This document shows, in pieces, positions 23,624 through 31,490 of a stretch of DNA of 32,121 nt. The notes beneath the pieces are model-generated. The model worked only from the letters and a program-made list of their open reading frames with translations. It was not told the DNA's origin and ran no database searches. Positions within the stretch are counted from its first letter, which is position 1. The number at the start of each line of letters is the position of its first letter. Where the stretch lies: contig JAAYUB010000102.1 of assembly GCA_012517875.1 (NCBI GenBank), positions 1-32,121 on the forward strand, written 5' to 3'. The stretch comes from Acidobacteriota bacterium. Its GTDB lineage: Bacteria; Acidobacteriota; JAAYUB01. The translations under genes were made by a program, and so were the position numbers.

Positions 23624-26600
23624 AAGAGCTGCAACCGCTCGGCATCGCGGGCCGCTTCGCCCGCTCGTGGATCAACTCGAAGCTGACGCCGCTGTTCATC
23701 GCCGCCTCGCTGGCGCTCGGCGCGTTCGCCGTGTGGCGCCTCCCCCGCGAGGAGGAGCCGCAGATCAAGGTGCCCATGCTCGACGTCTTCGTCGCCATGC
23801 CCGGCGCCAGTGCCAAGGAAGTCGAAGAGCGGGTCACCAAGCCCATGGAAAAGCTCATCTGGGAGATCCCGGGTGTCGAGTACATCTATTCCACCTCCAG
23901 CCCGGGGATGGCCATGGCCATCGTTCGCTTTTACGTCGGCGAGGACGAGGAAGACAGCATCGTCAAGCTGAACCAGAAGATGTTCGCCAATTTCGACCTC
24001 ATCCCGCCGGGCGCCTCTCAGCCGCTGATCAAGCCGCGCTCCATCGACGACGTGCCCATCCTGGCGCTGACGCTTTGGAGCGAACGGTACGGCGACTTCG
24101 ACCTGCGTCGCATCGCCGCCCAGGTGCATGACACCGTGAAACAGGCGCCCGACGTCTCGGCGGCCACCATCATCGGCGGCCAGCGTCGCGAGGTCCGGGT
24201 GGTGCTCGACGAGAAACGACTCGCCGCCTACAGCCTGTCGCCCATGCAGGTGTACGGCGCGCTCGGTGCGTTCAACCGGCGCCTCTCCGGCGGCCGGTTC
24301 GCCGCCGACAACCGTGAGTTCACCCTGGAGGTGGGCCAATTCCTGGCCAGCGCCGCCGACGTCGGGAACGTGGTCGTCGGCATCGCCCAGGGCAAGCCGA
24401 TCTACGTCCGCGACGTCGCCGAGGTGGCCGACGGCGGCGAGGAGCCGGTCCAGTACGTCATGCACGCCCACGACGGCACGTTCCGCCCGGCGGTGACGCT
24501 GTCCATCTCGAAACGCAAGGGGACCAACGCCATCACCGTGGCCGAGGAGGTCCTGCAACGTGTCGAGAGCCTCAAGGGCCGAGTCATCCCGGCCGACGTG
24601 AATGTGACCATCAGCCGCCACTACGGCGAGACGGCCTCGGAGAAATCGAACGAGCTGCTCTTCCACATGGCCATCGCTGTGGTTTCGGTGAGCATCCTGG
24701 TCGGCATCACCTTGGGCATCCGGGAGCTCTGGATCGTCTTCATCGCCATCCCGGTGACCCTGGCCCTCACCCTGACGGTGTTCTACCTGTACGGGTACAC
24801 CCTCAACCGGATCACCCTATTTGCGCTCATCTTCTCCATCGGCATCCTGGTGGACGATGCCATCGTGGTGGTGGAAAACATCGTGCGCCATGCCCGCATG
24901 GCCGCCAACAAGGGGCGCCCCCTCGTCGATATCGCCATCGAGGCGGTGGACGAGGTGGGCAACCCCACCATCCTGGCCACCATGACCGTTATTGCCGCCA
25001 TCCTGCCCATGGCCTTCGTGGGCGGGCTCATGGGCCCCTACATGCGGCCCATCCCGGTGGGCGCCTCGGCGGCCATGATCTTCTCGCTCATCGTCGCCTT
25101 CCTGGTCACCCCGTGGGCCGCGGTCCGGCTCCTCAAACTGCGCGGAAGCCACGGGCACGACGAGCAGGAGGATCTGCTCACCCGGTTCTACCGGCGGGTG
25201 ATGGACTACCTGCTCCACCGTCCGGCGTACCGGTACGGCTTCCTGCTGATGGTGATCGTGCTCCTTCTCGGCTCGGTGGGACTGATCTTCATCGAGTTCG
25301 TCGAAGTCAAGATGCTCCCATTCGATAACAAGAGCGAATTCCAGGTCATCGTGGACATGCCCGAGGGGACCACCCTGGAGACCACCGCGATGGTCACCCG
25401 CCGCCTGGCCGAGAAGGTGCTGGAACACCCCGAGGTGGTGGACCTGCAGACGTACGCCGGCACGGCGTCGCCGTTCAACTTCAACGGCTTGGTGCGGCAC
25501 TACTTTTTGCGCCAGGGCGCCAACGTGGCCGACATTCAGGTCAACCTTTTGCCCAAGGGCGACCGTGATCTCCAAAGCCATGACATCGCCAAGAAGGTCC
25601 GCGCCGACCTCGTGCCCGTTGCCCAGGCGTTCGGCGCACGGATCAAGGTGGCTGAGGTGCCGCCGGGCCCGCCGGTGCTTCAGACGCTGGTCGCCGAGAT
25701 CTACGGCCCCGACCAGGCCGGCCAGCACCGGCTGGCCCGCCAGGTGCGGGACATCTTCGAAAGCGTCGAGGGTGTGGTGGATGTGGACATGTACCTCGAG
25801 GACGACCAGCCGAAGACCAACCTGCTGGTCGACAAAGAAAAGGCCGCGCTGCACGGAATCTCCGAGGATGACATCGCCCGGACGCTGCGGATCGCCACCG
25901 CCGGCGAGTCGGCCGGTCTGCTCCACAGCGAACTGGAGAAAGAGGATGTGCACATCCGGATGCGCCTGGACCGCGCGGCGCGCTCCGACCTGAACCGCCT
26001 CCTGAGCCTTAAACTCCCCTCGCCCGACGGCCGGCTCGTGCCCCTGTCGGAACTTGTCCGGGCAGAGCGGACCATTGATGACAAGAGCATCTACCACAAG
26101 AATCTGATGCCCGTGACCTACGTGACCGCCGACGTGGCCGGGGCCCACGAGAGCCCGGTCTACGCGATCCTCGCCCTCGGGCCCAAGATCGACGGAATCC
26201 GACTGCCCGAGAGGTACCGGATCGAACAGCTCACTGCGCGGTTGCCCGAAAGCGACGATCGGTATGTCCTCAAGTGGGACGGTGAGTGGCACATCACGTA
26301 TGAGGTGTTCCGCGACCTGGGCATCGCCTTCGCCGCGGTGCTCCTGCTCATCTACATCCTGGTGGTGGGCTGGTTCCAGTCGTTCGACACGCCGCTCATC
26401 ATCATGGCGGCGATCCCCTTCTCGCTGGTGGGTATCCTGCCGGCCCACGGCCTCATGGGCGCCTTTTTCACCGCCACGTCCATGATCGGCTTCATCGCCG
26501 GCGCGGGGATCGTCGTCCGCAACTCCATCATCCTCGTCGATTTCGTCGAGCTGCGTTTGCGCGAGGGGATGCCCCTGGACCAGGCCGTGATCGACGCTGG

Positions 26601-26811
26601 CGCCGTCCGATTCCGCCCCATGATGCTCACGGCGGCGGCGGTGATCGTCGGCTCGGCGGTGATCCTGTTCGATCCGATCTTCCAGGGGCTGGCCATCGCT
26701 CTGATGGCCGGCGAGGTGGCCTCGCTGGCCCTGTCGCGCATGACCGTCCCCATCGTCTATTTCGTGGTGCACCGCCGGTGGCACAAACACCCGGCTGCAC
26801 CACCAGCCTGA
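23620..26811 (+). CDS. RND efflux permease (HAE/AcrB superfamily)
   Basis: This is the proton-driven inner-membrane pump, 1063 residues, the full usual length. The first helix ([34 protein letters not shown]) is followed by a large periplasmic loop beginning [46 protein letters not shown]. The second helix bundle carries [17 protein letters not shown] with the paired aspartates D412/D413 of the proton relay. The second half repeats the pattern ([29 protein letters not shown]). The Asp pair argues against a CusA-type metal exporter and for the multidrug-like or uncharacterised branch. It starts at GTG, which overlaps the adaptor stop (GTGA), with GGAGG seven bases upstream. Confidence 0.93.
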   Translation: MKELQPLGIAGRFARSWINSKLTPLFIAASLALGAFAVWRLPREEEPQIKVPMLDVFVAMPGASAKEVEERVTKPMEKLIWEIPGVEYIYSTSSPGMAMAIVRFYVGEDEEDSIVKLNQKMFANFDLIPPGASQPLIKPRSIDDVPILALTLWSERYGDFDLRRIAAQVHDTVKQAPDVSAATIIGGQRREVRVVLDEKRLAAYSLSPMQVYGALGAFNRRLSGGRFAADNREFTLEVGQFLASAADVGNVVVGIAQGKPIYVRDVAEVADGGEEPVQYVMHAHDGTFRPAVTLSISKRKGTNAITVAEEVLQRVESLKGRVIPADVNVTISRHYGETASEKSNELLFHMAIAVVSVSILVGITLGIRELWIVFIAIPVTLALTLTVFYLYGYTLNRITLFALIFSIGILVDDAIVVVENIVRHARMAANKGRPLVDIAIEAVDEVGNPTILATMTVIAAILPMAFVGGLMGPYMRPIPVGASAAMIFSLIVAFLVTPWAAVRLLKLRGSHGHDEQEDLLTRFYRRVMDYLLHRPAYRYGFLLMVIVLLLGSVGLIFIEFVEVKMLPFDNKSEFQVIVDMPEGTTLETTAMVTRRLAEKVLEHPEVVDLQTYAGTASPFNFNGLVRHYFLRQGANVADIQVNLLPKGDRDLQSHDIAKKVRADLVPVAQAFGARIKVAEVPPGPPVLQTLVAEIYGPDQAGQHRLARQVRDIFESVEGVVDVDMYLEDDQPKTNLLVDKEKAALHGISEDDIARTLRIATAGESAGLLHSELEKEDVHIRMRLDRAARSDLNRLLSLKLPSPDGRLVPLSELVRAERTIDDKSIYHKNLMPVTYVTADVAGAHESPVYAILALGPKIDGIRLPERYRIEQLTARLPESDDRYVLKWDGEWHITYEVFRDLGIAFAAVLLLIYILVVGWFQSFDTPLIIMAAIPFSLVGILPAHGLMGAFFTATSMIGFIAGAGIVVRNSIILVDFVELRLREGMPLDQAVIDAGAVRFRPMMLTAAAVIVGSAVILFDPIFQGLAIALMAGEVASLALSRMTVPIVYFVVHRRWHKHPAAPPA

Positions 26812-26824
26812 TCAGGAGGAGACC

Positions 26825-27691
26825 ATGAGCGCCGATTCCGCCCGACCGATCCTGTGCCCCACGGACTTCAGCGCCGAAGCCGGCCACGCCCTCCGCTGGG
26901 GCGGTGAGCTGGCACTCCGGCTGTCCCGTCCGCTGGTCGCCCTATATGCCGACCGGTTCCTGCCGCCGCCGCACTTCACGGCGCGACAGATCGACATCCT
27001 CGTCGAGGAACTCGACCAGTCCCGCACCGTCGCCCGGCAGGCGCTGGTCGACCAGGCGGGCCGGATGATCGCCCCGGCCGTCGCCACCGAGCCGGTGGTG
27101 GTCCAGGATCTGGCGGTTCCAGCGATCATCCGGCTGGCCGCCGAACGGAACGCCGAGATGATCGTGATGGGCTCACACGGTCACAGCGCCCTCGACCGGA
27201 TCATGCTGGGTTCGGTGACCGAACGGGTTCTGCGATTGGCGGACCGGCCGGTACTCGCGGTCAAGCTATCCGCAGAAAAGGACCCCGCCGCCTTCCCGGA
27301 GATTCGCACCATCCTCTGCCCCGTGGACCTCGGCGAGGACGCCCGGCCGGCGCTGCTGCTGGCTGCCCGGCTGGCCACGGCCTTTGCGGCCGAGCTCCAG
27401 GTGCTCCACGTGGCGGAAGCGGCGCCGGACCCGGACGTGGAACGCGCCGCGCGGGAGGCCCTGTGCGCCTGGGTGCCGGACACCGCCCGCACCAGCTGCC
27501 GTCTCCACGAGGTGGTTCGGCCTGGCAAACCGGCCGAAGAGATCCTCCTGGCGGCGCAGGAGTCGCACGCGGAGCTCATCGTGTTGCCGACCCGCCACAA
27601 GCTGTTTCAGGACGTCACCGTGCTCGGGGCCACCGTCGCCCGGATCACCCGGCACGCGTCGTGCGCCGTGCTGGCCGTTCCAGTCGTCTGA
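26825..27691 (+). CDS. Tandem-domain universal stress protein (UspA family)
   Basis: This is a 288-residue cytosolic protein made of two Usp domains (about 6-145 and 155-288). The first begins RPILCPTDFSAEAGHALRWG and keeps the nucleotide-binding motif GSHGHSALDRIMLGSVTERVL (GxxGx9GS), so it probably binds ATP. The second begins TILCPVDLGEDARPALLLAARLA, but its equivalent loop reads PTRHKLFQDVTVLGATVARI, in which the first two glycines are lost, so it probably does not bind ATP in the usual way. The ATG follows AGGAGG by five bases and lies 13 bases after the RND permease stop, which puts it in the efflux operon. Confidence 0.92.
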   Translation: MSADSARPILCPTDFSAEAGHALRWGGELALRLSRPLVALYADRFLPPPHFTARQIDILVEELDQSRTVARQALVDQAGRMIAPAVATEPVVVQDLAVPAIIRLAAERNAEMIVMGSHGHSALDRIMLGSVTERVLRLADRPVLAVKLSAEKDPAAFPEIRTILCPVDLGEDARPALLLAARLATAFAAELQVLHVAEAAPDPDVERAAREALCAWVPDTARTSCRLHEVVRPGKPAEEILLAAQESHAELIVLPTRHKLFQDVTVLGATVARITRHASCAVLAVPVV

Positions 27692-27763
27692 GACGAACCG
27701 GCGGGTTGCATCATCCAATACTATTGACCGATTCAAGCGGATCGAGTCCAAAGGAGACACATT

Positions 27764-27970
27764 ATGACCGTTGATCGCCTGCTTCGACTGATCGCCGGAT
27801 TCTTCATTCTGCTCACCGTGGCCCTGGGCGTCTGGGTCCATTCGAACTGGTTCTACTTCACCGCGTTCGTCGGGCTGAACCTCTTCCAGTCAGCCTTCAC
27901 GAACTGGTGCCCCATGATGACCATCCTGCGCAAGCTGGGCGTGCCTGATACCACCCCATGCAGACAGTGA
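27764..27970 (+). CDS. DUF2892 (YgaP-like) inner-membrane protein
   Basis: This is a 68-residue membrane protein with two hydrophobic helices (LIAGFFILLTVALGVWVH; WFYFTAFVGLNLFQSAF) and the terminal NWCPMMTILRKLGV, a typical DUF2892/YgaP transmembrane-domain ending with a Cys-Pro. In other bacteria the domain is often fused or adjacent to rhodanese domains and linked with sulfur handling. No rhodanese is present here. AAGGAG lies seven bases before the ATG. It is followed after 19 bases by the tiny membrane ORF with the in-frame TGA. Confidence 0.85.
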   Translation: MTVDRLLRLIAGFFILLTVALGVWVHSNWFYFTAFVGLNLFQSAFTNWCPMMTILRKLGVPDTTPCRQ

Positions 27971-27989
27971 CGAGAGGCGGGGCAATTCC

Positions 27990-28145
27990 ATGTCCGAGAT
28001 GTTGACGATTTTAATGTTCGTCGGGATCTGGATCCTGCTCCAGGCGGTCATCCTACCCCGCCTGGGCGTCAAGACCTGAATGTCCGACGCCTGCGATCTC
28101 GGGTCCCGGGATCGGAAACAGCCGCCGCCATCGGATGCGGAGTGA
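27990..28145 (+). CDS. Tiny membrane protein, candidate selenoprotein (in-frame TGA at 28077-28079)
   Basis: An ATG at 27990 opens a 29-codon frame made of one membrane helix (LTILMFVGIWILLQAVIL) ending in PRLGVKT and then TGA. If the TGA is read as selenocysteine, the frame continues U-M-S-D-A-C-D-L-G and ends at 28143-28145 after 51 codons, just 7 bases before the fmdB-like ATG. From memory, and unverified, short membrane proteins beside DUF2892 genes in other bacteria end in a GVPT-C-M-(S/T)-G-x-C motif, so the TGA sits where a Cys would be. A SECIS-like hairpin (28094-28114) follows. GAGG/GGGG stand upstream of the ATG. The conservative alternative is an ordinary 29-residue protein ending at 28079. 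No selenocysteine machinery is visible in this window. Confidence 0.55.
28094..28114 (+). promoter_or_regulatory. SECIS-like hairpin after the in-frame TGA
   Basis: CGATCTCGG (28094-28102) pairs with CCGGGATCG (28106-28114), nine pairs with one G-U wobble, closing on GTC. If the top pair opens, the loop is GGUCC, close to the AGGUCU loop of the E. coli fdhF SECIS. The stem starts 14 bases after the TGA, and the apical G's lie 22-24 bases after it. This falls in the range known for bacterial SECIS elements. The stem could also be a chance GC-rich palindrome or a weak terminator, although no U-tract follows. Confidence 0.5.
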
Positions 28146-28152
28146 GGTGACC

Positions 28153-28341
28153 ATGCCGCTGTACGAATACTTCTGCCGGGAGTGCCGAAAAACGTTTGAA
28201 GCGTTGCGGCGCCTGTCCGACGACGACGCCGACGTGCGCTGCCCCCATTGCGGCTCGGAGAAGGTGGATCGTGAGTTCTCGACCTTCGCCAGCGCCGGGT
28301 CACCGGGTCACGCCGGATGCGCATCCGGTCCCATCGGCTGA
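28153..28341 (+). CDS. FmdB-family zinc ribbon protein
   Basis: This is a 62-residue protein that opens with the family signature MPLYEYFCRECRKTFEALRRLSDDD and carries two CxxC knuckles (FCREC and RCPHCGS) that should hold one zinc. The short C-terminal tail contains another Cys (HAGCASG). FmdB proteins are putative regulatory or zinc-handling proteins; the exact role is unknown. The ATG at 28153 has GAGG five bases upstream. The in-frame ATG at 28135 falls within the selenoprotein-candidate reading frame and is not used. It is probably the last gene of the efflux operon. Confidence 0.88.
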   Translation: MPLYEYFCRECRKTFEALRRLSDDDADVRCPHCGSEKVDREFSTFASAGSPGHAGCASGPIG

Positions 28342-28352
28342 GCCTGATCCCG

Positions 28353-28371
28353 GGGGCGGAGTTGCCGCCCC
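28353..28371 (+). terminator. Hairpin after the fmdB-like gene
   Basis: GGGGCGG-agttg-CCGCCCC is a perfect 7-bp stem starting 12 bases after the stop of the FmdB-like gene. There is no U-tract, so this is an intrinsic terminator candidate by position only. The rest of the 194-base gap (28342-28535) holds the promoter listed next and nothing else that I recognise. Confidence 0.45.
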
Positions 28372-28476
28372 ATCCACCGACGGCCACCGTCCGGTCCGGC
28401 GCGGCGTGTTCACTGCGCGCCGGATCAATTTTCTTGCGGGTCCCGCGGCCGGCCGGAGCCGCCGACCGCTTCGCAC

Positions 28477-28505
28477 TTGCGCGCGCTTCCACCCTGGGAT
28501 AGACT
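28477..28505 (+). promoter_or_regulatory. Probable promoter of the acyltransferase-CCA operon
   Basis: TTGCGC (28477-28482), a 17-base spacer and TAGACT (28500-28505), 30 bases before the GTG start of the acyltransferase. The -35 is only partly consensus. Confidence 0.5.
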
Positions 28506-28535
28506 GGAACGATCTCGGGTGCAGGAGACCCCGGC

Positions 28536-29276
28536 GTGGCGGAACGAACGTCGTACCGCTGGATCTGGATCGACCCCATCATCATCACCTTCACCGGGCT
28601 GATGTCGTGCCTGTCGGTGATCATGTCGCTGTTCGACGGCAGCGGGGTGAAGCAGCATTGGTGCGCCCGGACGTGGGCCCGCTTCATCCTCTGGATCAGC
28701 CGTGCTCGCGTCACCACTGTCGGCGTGGAGCACATTCCCCTCAACCGGCCGTGCGTTTTCGCCTCCAACCACCAGAGCTTCTTCGACATCTGGACGCTGC
28801 TGGCGCACCTCCCGGTCCAGTTTCGGTTCGCCGCCAAGGAGTCGCTCTTCCGCGTCCCGTTCCTCGGCTGGCACCTGCGCCGGAGCGGCAACATCCCCGT
28901 GCATCGCGGCGAGCCGCGCAAGGCGCTCCGCAGCATCCGCGACGGCGCACGCAGGATCGCCGGCGGCGTCAGCGTGCTCGTGTTCCCCGAAGGGCAGCGC
29001 AATCCCGAGGGTGTGATTCTGCCCTTCAAGAAGGGGGTACTGCTCATCGCCATCTACGCCCAGGCGCCCGTGGTGCCCATCGCCATTGCCGGCAGCCGGT
29101 TCCTGCTCCCCAAGGCCTCGATGCGCATCCAGCCGGGCGACATCCACATGACCGTGCTGCCGCCCATCGAGACGACAGGTCTCACCACCCGCGATGCGGA
29201 AGAGCTGGCCGAGCGCGTCCGCGCCGCGATGCTCTCGGTGTACACCCAGCCCGGGCCGGCGCCACATGATGCCTGA
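28536..29276 (+). CDS. plsC: 1-acyl-sn-glycerol-3-phosphate acyltransferase (PlsC family)
   Basis: This is a membrane-bound acyltransferase of phospholipid synthesis, 246 residues. It should acylate lysophosphatidic acid at position 2. The N-terminus is hydrophobic (about 10-32). Motif I is NHQSFFD (NHx4D, H79/D84), followed by RFAAKESLFRVPFLGWHLRRSGNIPVHR (motif II), FPEGQRNPEG (motif III, 150-159) and VVPIAIAGS (motif IV). All are intact. The family also includes acyltransferases of other lipids, so the substrate is inferred. It starts at GTG with AGGAG eight bases upstream and overlaps the next gene by 11 bases. Confidence 0.9.
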   Translation: MAERTSYRWIWIDPIIITFTGLMSCLSVIMSLFDGSGVKQHWCARTWARFILWISRARVTTVGVEHIPLNRPCVFASNHQSFFDIWTLLAHLPVQFRFAAKESLFRVPFLGWHLRRSGNIPVHRGEPRKALRSIRDGARRIAGGVSVLVFPEGQRNPEGVILPFKKGVLLIAIYAQAPVVPIAIAGSRFLLPKASMRIQPGDIHMTVLPPIETTGLTTRDAEELAERVRAAMLSVYTQPGPAPHDA

Positions 29277-30627
29277 ACCCCTCCGACCCTACGAACCGTC
29301 GGGTGTCGACCCGGTCCTGTTCGGGGCCGCGGGTCGCATCGTGGCGACGCTGCACGCGGCCGGCTTCACGGCCTATTTCGCCGGTGGATGTATCCGCGAC
29401 CTGTTGCTCGGCCGCCCCGTCCAGGATGTCGACATCGCCACCGACGCCGTGCCGGCGGAGATCCAGCGCCTCTTCCCCGACCACCGCGCCGTGGGTGCGC
29501 AGTTCGGCGTCATCCTGGTGAAGCTGGATGGCATTCCGTTCGAGGTCGCCACGTTCCGCGCCGACCTGGCCTACCGCGACGGGCGGCATCCCGAAGGGAT
29601 CCGCTTCAGCACACCGGCCGAGGACGCGCGCCGCCGCGACTTCACTGTCAACGGCCTGTTCTACGATCCCCGCCGGCGGGTCATCATCGACTACGTCGGC
29701 GGCGAAGCCGACCTGGCAGCCCGGTGCATCCGGACGATCGGCGCGCCGGATGACCGCTTCAGCGAAGACCACCTCCGGCTCATGCGGGCCGTCCGGTTTG
29801 CCGCCGGTCTGGGATTCACCATCGATACGGCCACGTGGGAGTCTCTGCGACGATTGGCGCCCGCCATCCACCGGGTGGCGCCCGAACGCATCCGGGAGGA
29901 ACTCCTCAAAGGCCTCACCCGCCGGGGAGCCGACACTGCGCTCGACCTGCTGGAACGCTCCGGACTGCTCGCCGCCATCCTGCCGGAGGCGAGCGCCATG
30001 GTGGGCATCCCCCAGCCGGAAACCTACCACCCCGAAGGCGACGTGTTCACCCACGTGCGGGCGATGTTCGCCGCCGCCGACTACCCACTGCCGGGCGCCC
30101 TGGCCATGGGGATCCTGCTCCACGACATCGCCAAGCCGCCCACGTTCCGCATCCGGGACCGAATCCGATTCCACGGCCACGTCGAATTGGGCGTCGCCCT
30201 GAGCCGGCGGATCATGGAGCGGCTACGTTTCGCGCGTGAGGAGACCGAACGGGTCAGCGCGCTGGTGGCGTCGCACCTGCAGTTCATGCACGTCCAGGAG
30301 ATGCGGCCCAGCCGGCTGAAGCGCTTCCTGCGGATGGACGATTTCGACCTTCACCTGGAACTGCACCGCCTGGACTGCCTGGGCTCCCACCGCCTGCTGG
30401 ACCATCACACCTTCTGCCGCGAGCAGCTCGCCGCCCTGGGCACGGCGGCCATCAGTCCGCCGCCGCTCCTCACCGGCCGCGACCTCATCGAGCTGGGCTT
30501 CCAGCCGGGACCCCAGTTCAAGACCATCCTGCACGAGGTCGAGACCCTTCAACTCGAAGACCGGCTCACGACTCGCGAGGCGGCGCTGGAGCACGTCCGC
30601 CGGCGGTATCGGTCGGCCGGCCACTGA
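29266..30627 (+). CDS. CCA tRNA nucleotidyltransferase / poly(A) polymerase family protein with HD domain
   Basis: This is a class II nucleotidyltransferase, 453 residues. The head domain reads YFAGGCIRDLLLGRPVQDVDIATDA, with the GG (40-41) and the two metal-binding aspartates of DVD (54-56). RRRDFTVNGLFYDP and DDRFSEDHLRLMRAVRFAAGLGFTID (neck region) follow, and then an HD domain with H286/D287 in LLHDIAKPP. The probable role is adding CCA to tRNA 3' ends. Such proteins can instead be A-adding or poly(A) polymerases, and the sequence alone does not settle this. The frame extends upstream to 29194 inside plsC. The tandem ATGs at 29266/29269 match the family's N-terminus, although no clear ribosome-binding site precedes them, so translational coupling to plsC is likely. 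Confidence 0.88.
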   Translation: MMPEPLRPYEPSGVDPVLFGAAGRIVATLHAAGFTAYFAGGCIRDLLLGRPVQDVDIATDAVPAEIQRLFPDHRAVGAQFGVILVKLDGIPFEVATFRADLAYRDGRHPEGIRFSTPAEDARRRDFTVNGLFYDPRRRVIIDYVGGEADLAARCIRTIGAPDDRFSEDHLRLMRAVRFAAGLGFTIDTATWESLRRLAPAIHRVAPERIREELLKGLTRRGADTALDLLERSGLLAAILPEASAMVGIPQPETYHPEGDVFTHVRAMFAAADYPLPGALAMGILLHDIAKPPTFRIRDRIRFHGHVELGVALSRRIMERLRFAREETERVSALVASHLQFMHVQEMRPSRLKRFLRMDDFDLHLELHRLDCLGSHRLLDHHTFCREQLAALGTAAISPPPLLTGRDLIELGFQPGPQFKTILHEVETLQLEDRLTTREAALEHVRRRYRSAGH

Positions 30628-30645
30628 TCGTCCGCAGGGACCCTG

Positions 30646-30673
30646 TTGCGCCGCCGATGATTTATGCTATAGT
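30646..30673 (+). promoter_or_regulatory. Promoter of the cyclic-nucleotide phosphodiesterase gene
   Basis: TTGCGC (30646-30651), a 16-base spacer and TATAGT (30668-30673). The ATG lies 53 bases downstream, and the first base of transcription would be near 30680. Confidence 0.6.
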
Positions 30674-30725
30674 GATGGCGCCGGAGCAATAACCAGCCGC
30701 AAGGACAACCGCCAAGGATTGTGCC

Positions 30726-31490
30726 ATGGATATTCAGATCCTCGGAACCTATCCGGGCGAACTCTCGCAGCGCTTCATCCTGACCACCTACGTCATCAAC
30801 GGCGAGCTGGCCATCGACGCCGGCGCCATCGGGCTGGGCCTGACCGTGGCGGAGCAGAAGCGGATCCAGAACATCCTCGTCACCCACACCCACATCGACC
30901 ACCTGGCCACCCTGCCGATCTTCATCGACAACCGCTGGTCCGACTCCGCCCCACCGCCCGTGATCCACGCCACGGCGCACAACCTGGCCATGGTCAAGAA
31001 GCACCTGTTCAACAATGTCCTGTGGCCCGAGCTGCAGAGCATCTCCGACCACTTCTTCACGCTGCGCGACGCGGAGCCCTACCAGCCGGTGGACCTGGAG
31101 CGGTTCACCTTCTACATGTTCCCCGTGAACCACCCGGTCCCGACCTATGGCATCGTGCTGGAGGAGAAGACCACCCGGAGCCAGGTGCTGTTCACGTCAG
31201 ACACCACCATCTGCGACGTGATCTGGATCGAGGCCAACCGCAGCCCGCGCCTCAAGGCCATCTTCAGCGAAATCTCGTTCCCCGACGCCTACCTGGACCT
31301 GGCCCAGTCGTCGGGACATCTCACGCCGAAGCTCCTCGAGCGGGAGCTTCGGAAGCTGAAGAAGCACGTGCCGATCTACCTCACCCACTACAAGAACCAG
31401 TACGTGGAACAGATCGAGCGGGAGATCGACGGATTGCGCGGTCCGTGCATGCACATTGCCCGCGCGGGGGAGAGGATCCACATTGAGTGA
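30726..31490 (+). CDS. Class-II cAMP phosphodiesterase-like MBL-fold hydrolase
   Basis: This is a 254-residue metallo-beta-lactamase-fold protein. The zinc motif THTHIDH (H54, H56, D58, H59) is followed by further candidate ligands in FPVNHPVP, LFTSDTT and YLTHYKN. The opening MDIQILGTYPGELSQRFILTTYVINGELAIDAGAIGLGL and the phrase ILVTHTHIDHLATLPIFIDN are close to the class-II 3',5'-cyclic-nucleotide phosphodiesterase family (PDE1/CpdP type). I infer that it hydrolyses cAMP or a similar nucleotide; a different phosphodiester or RNA substrate is possible. It overlaps the following FHA-GAF gene by seven bases, so the two probably belong to one signalling pathway. Confidence 0.8.
   Translation: MDIQILGTYPGELSQRFILTTYVINGELAIDAGAIGLGLTVAEQKRIQNILVTHTHIDHLATLPIFIDNRWSDSAPPPVIHATAHNLAMVKKHLFNNVLWPELQSISDHFFTLRDAEPYQPVDLERFTFYMFPVNHPVPTYGIVLEEKTTRSQVLFTSDTTICDVIWIEANRSPRLKAIFSEISFPDAYLDLAQSSGHLTPKLLERELRKLKKHVPIYLTHYKNQYVEQIEREIDGLRGPCMHIARAGERIHIE

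Noticed and set aside
24817-26790. Minus-strand open frame of 657 codons opposite the RND permease
   Set aside because: His/Asp/Gln-rich antisense shadow of a strongly supported permease.
28080-28145. Separate 21-codon ORF starting at the ATG after the TGA
   Set aside because: No ribosome-binding site of its own and no domain; read-through from the preceding frame explains it better, although TGA-ATG reinitiation cannot be fully excluded.
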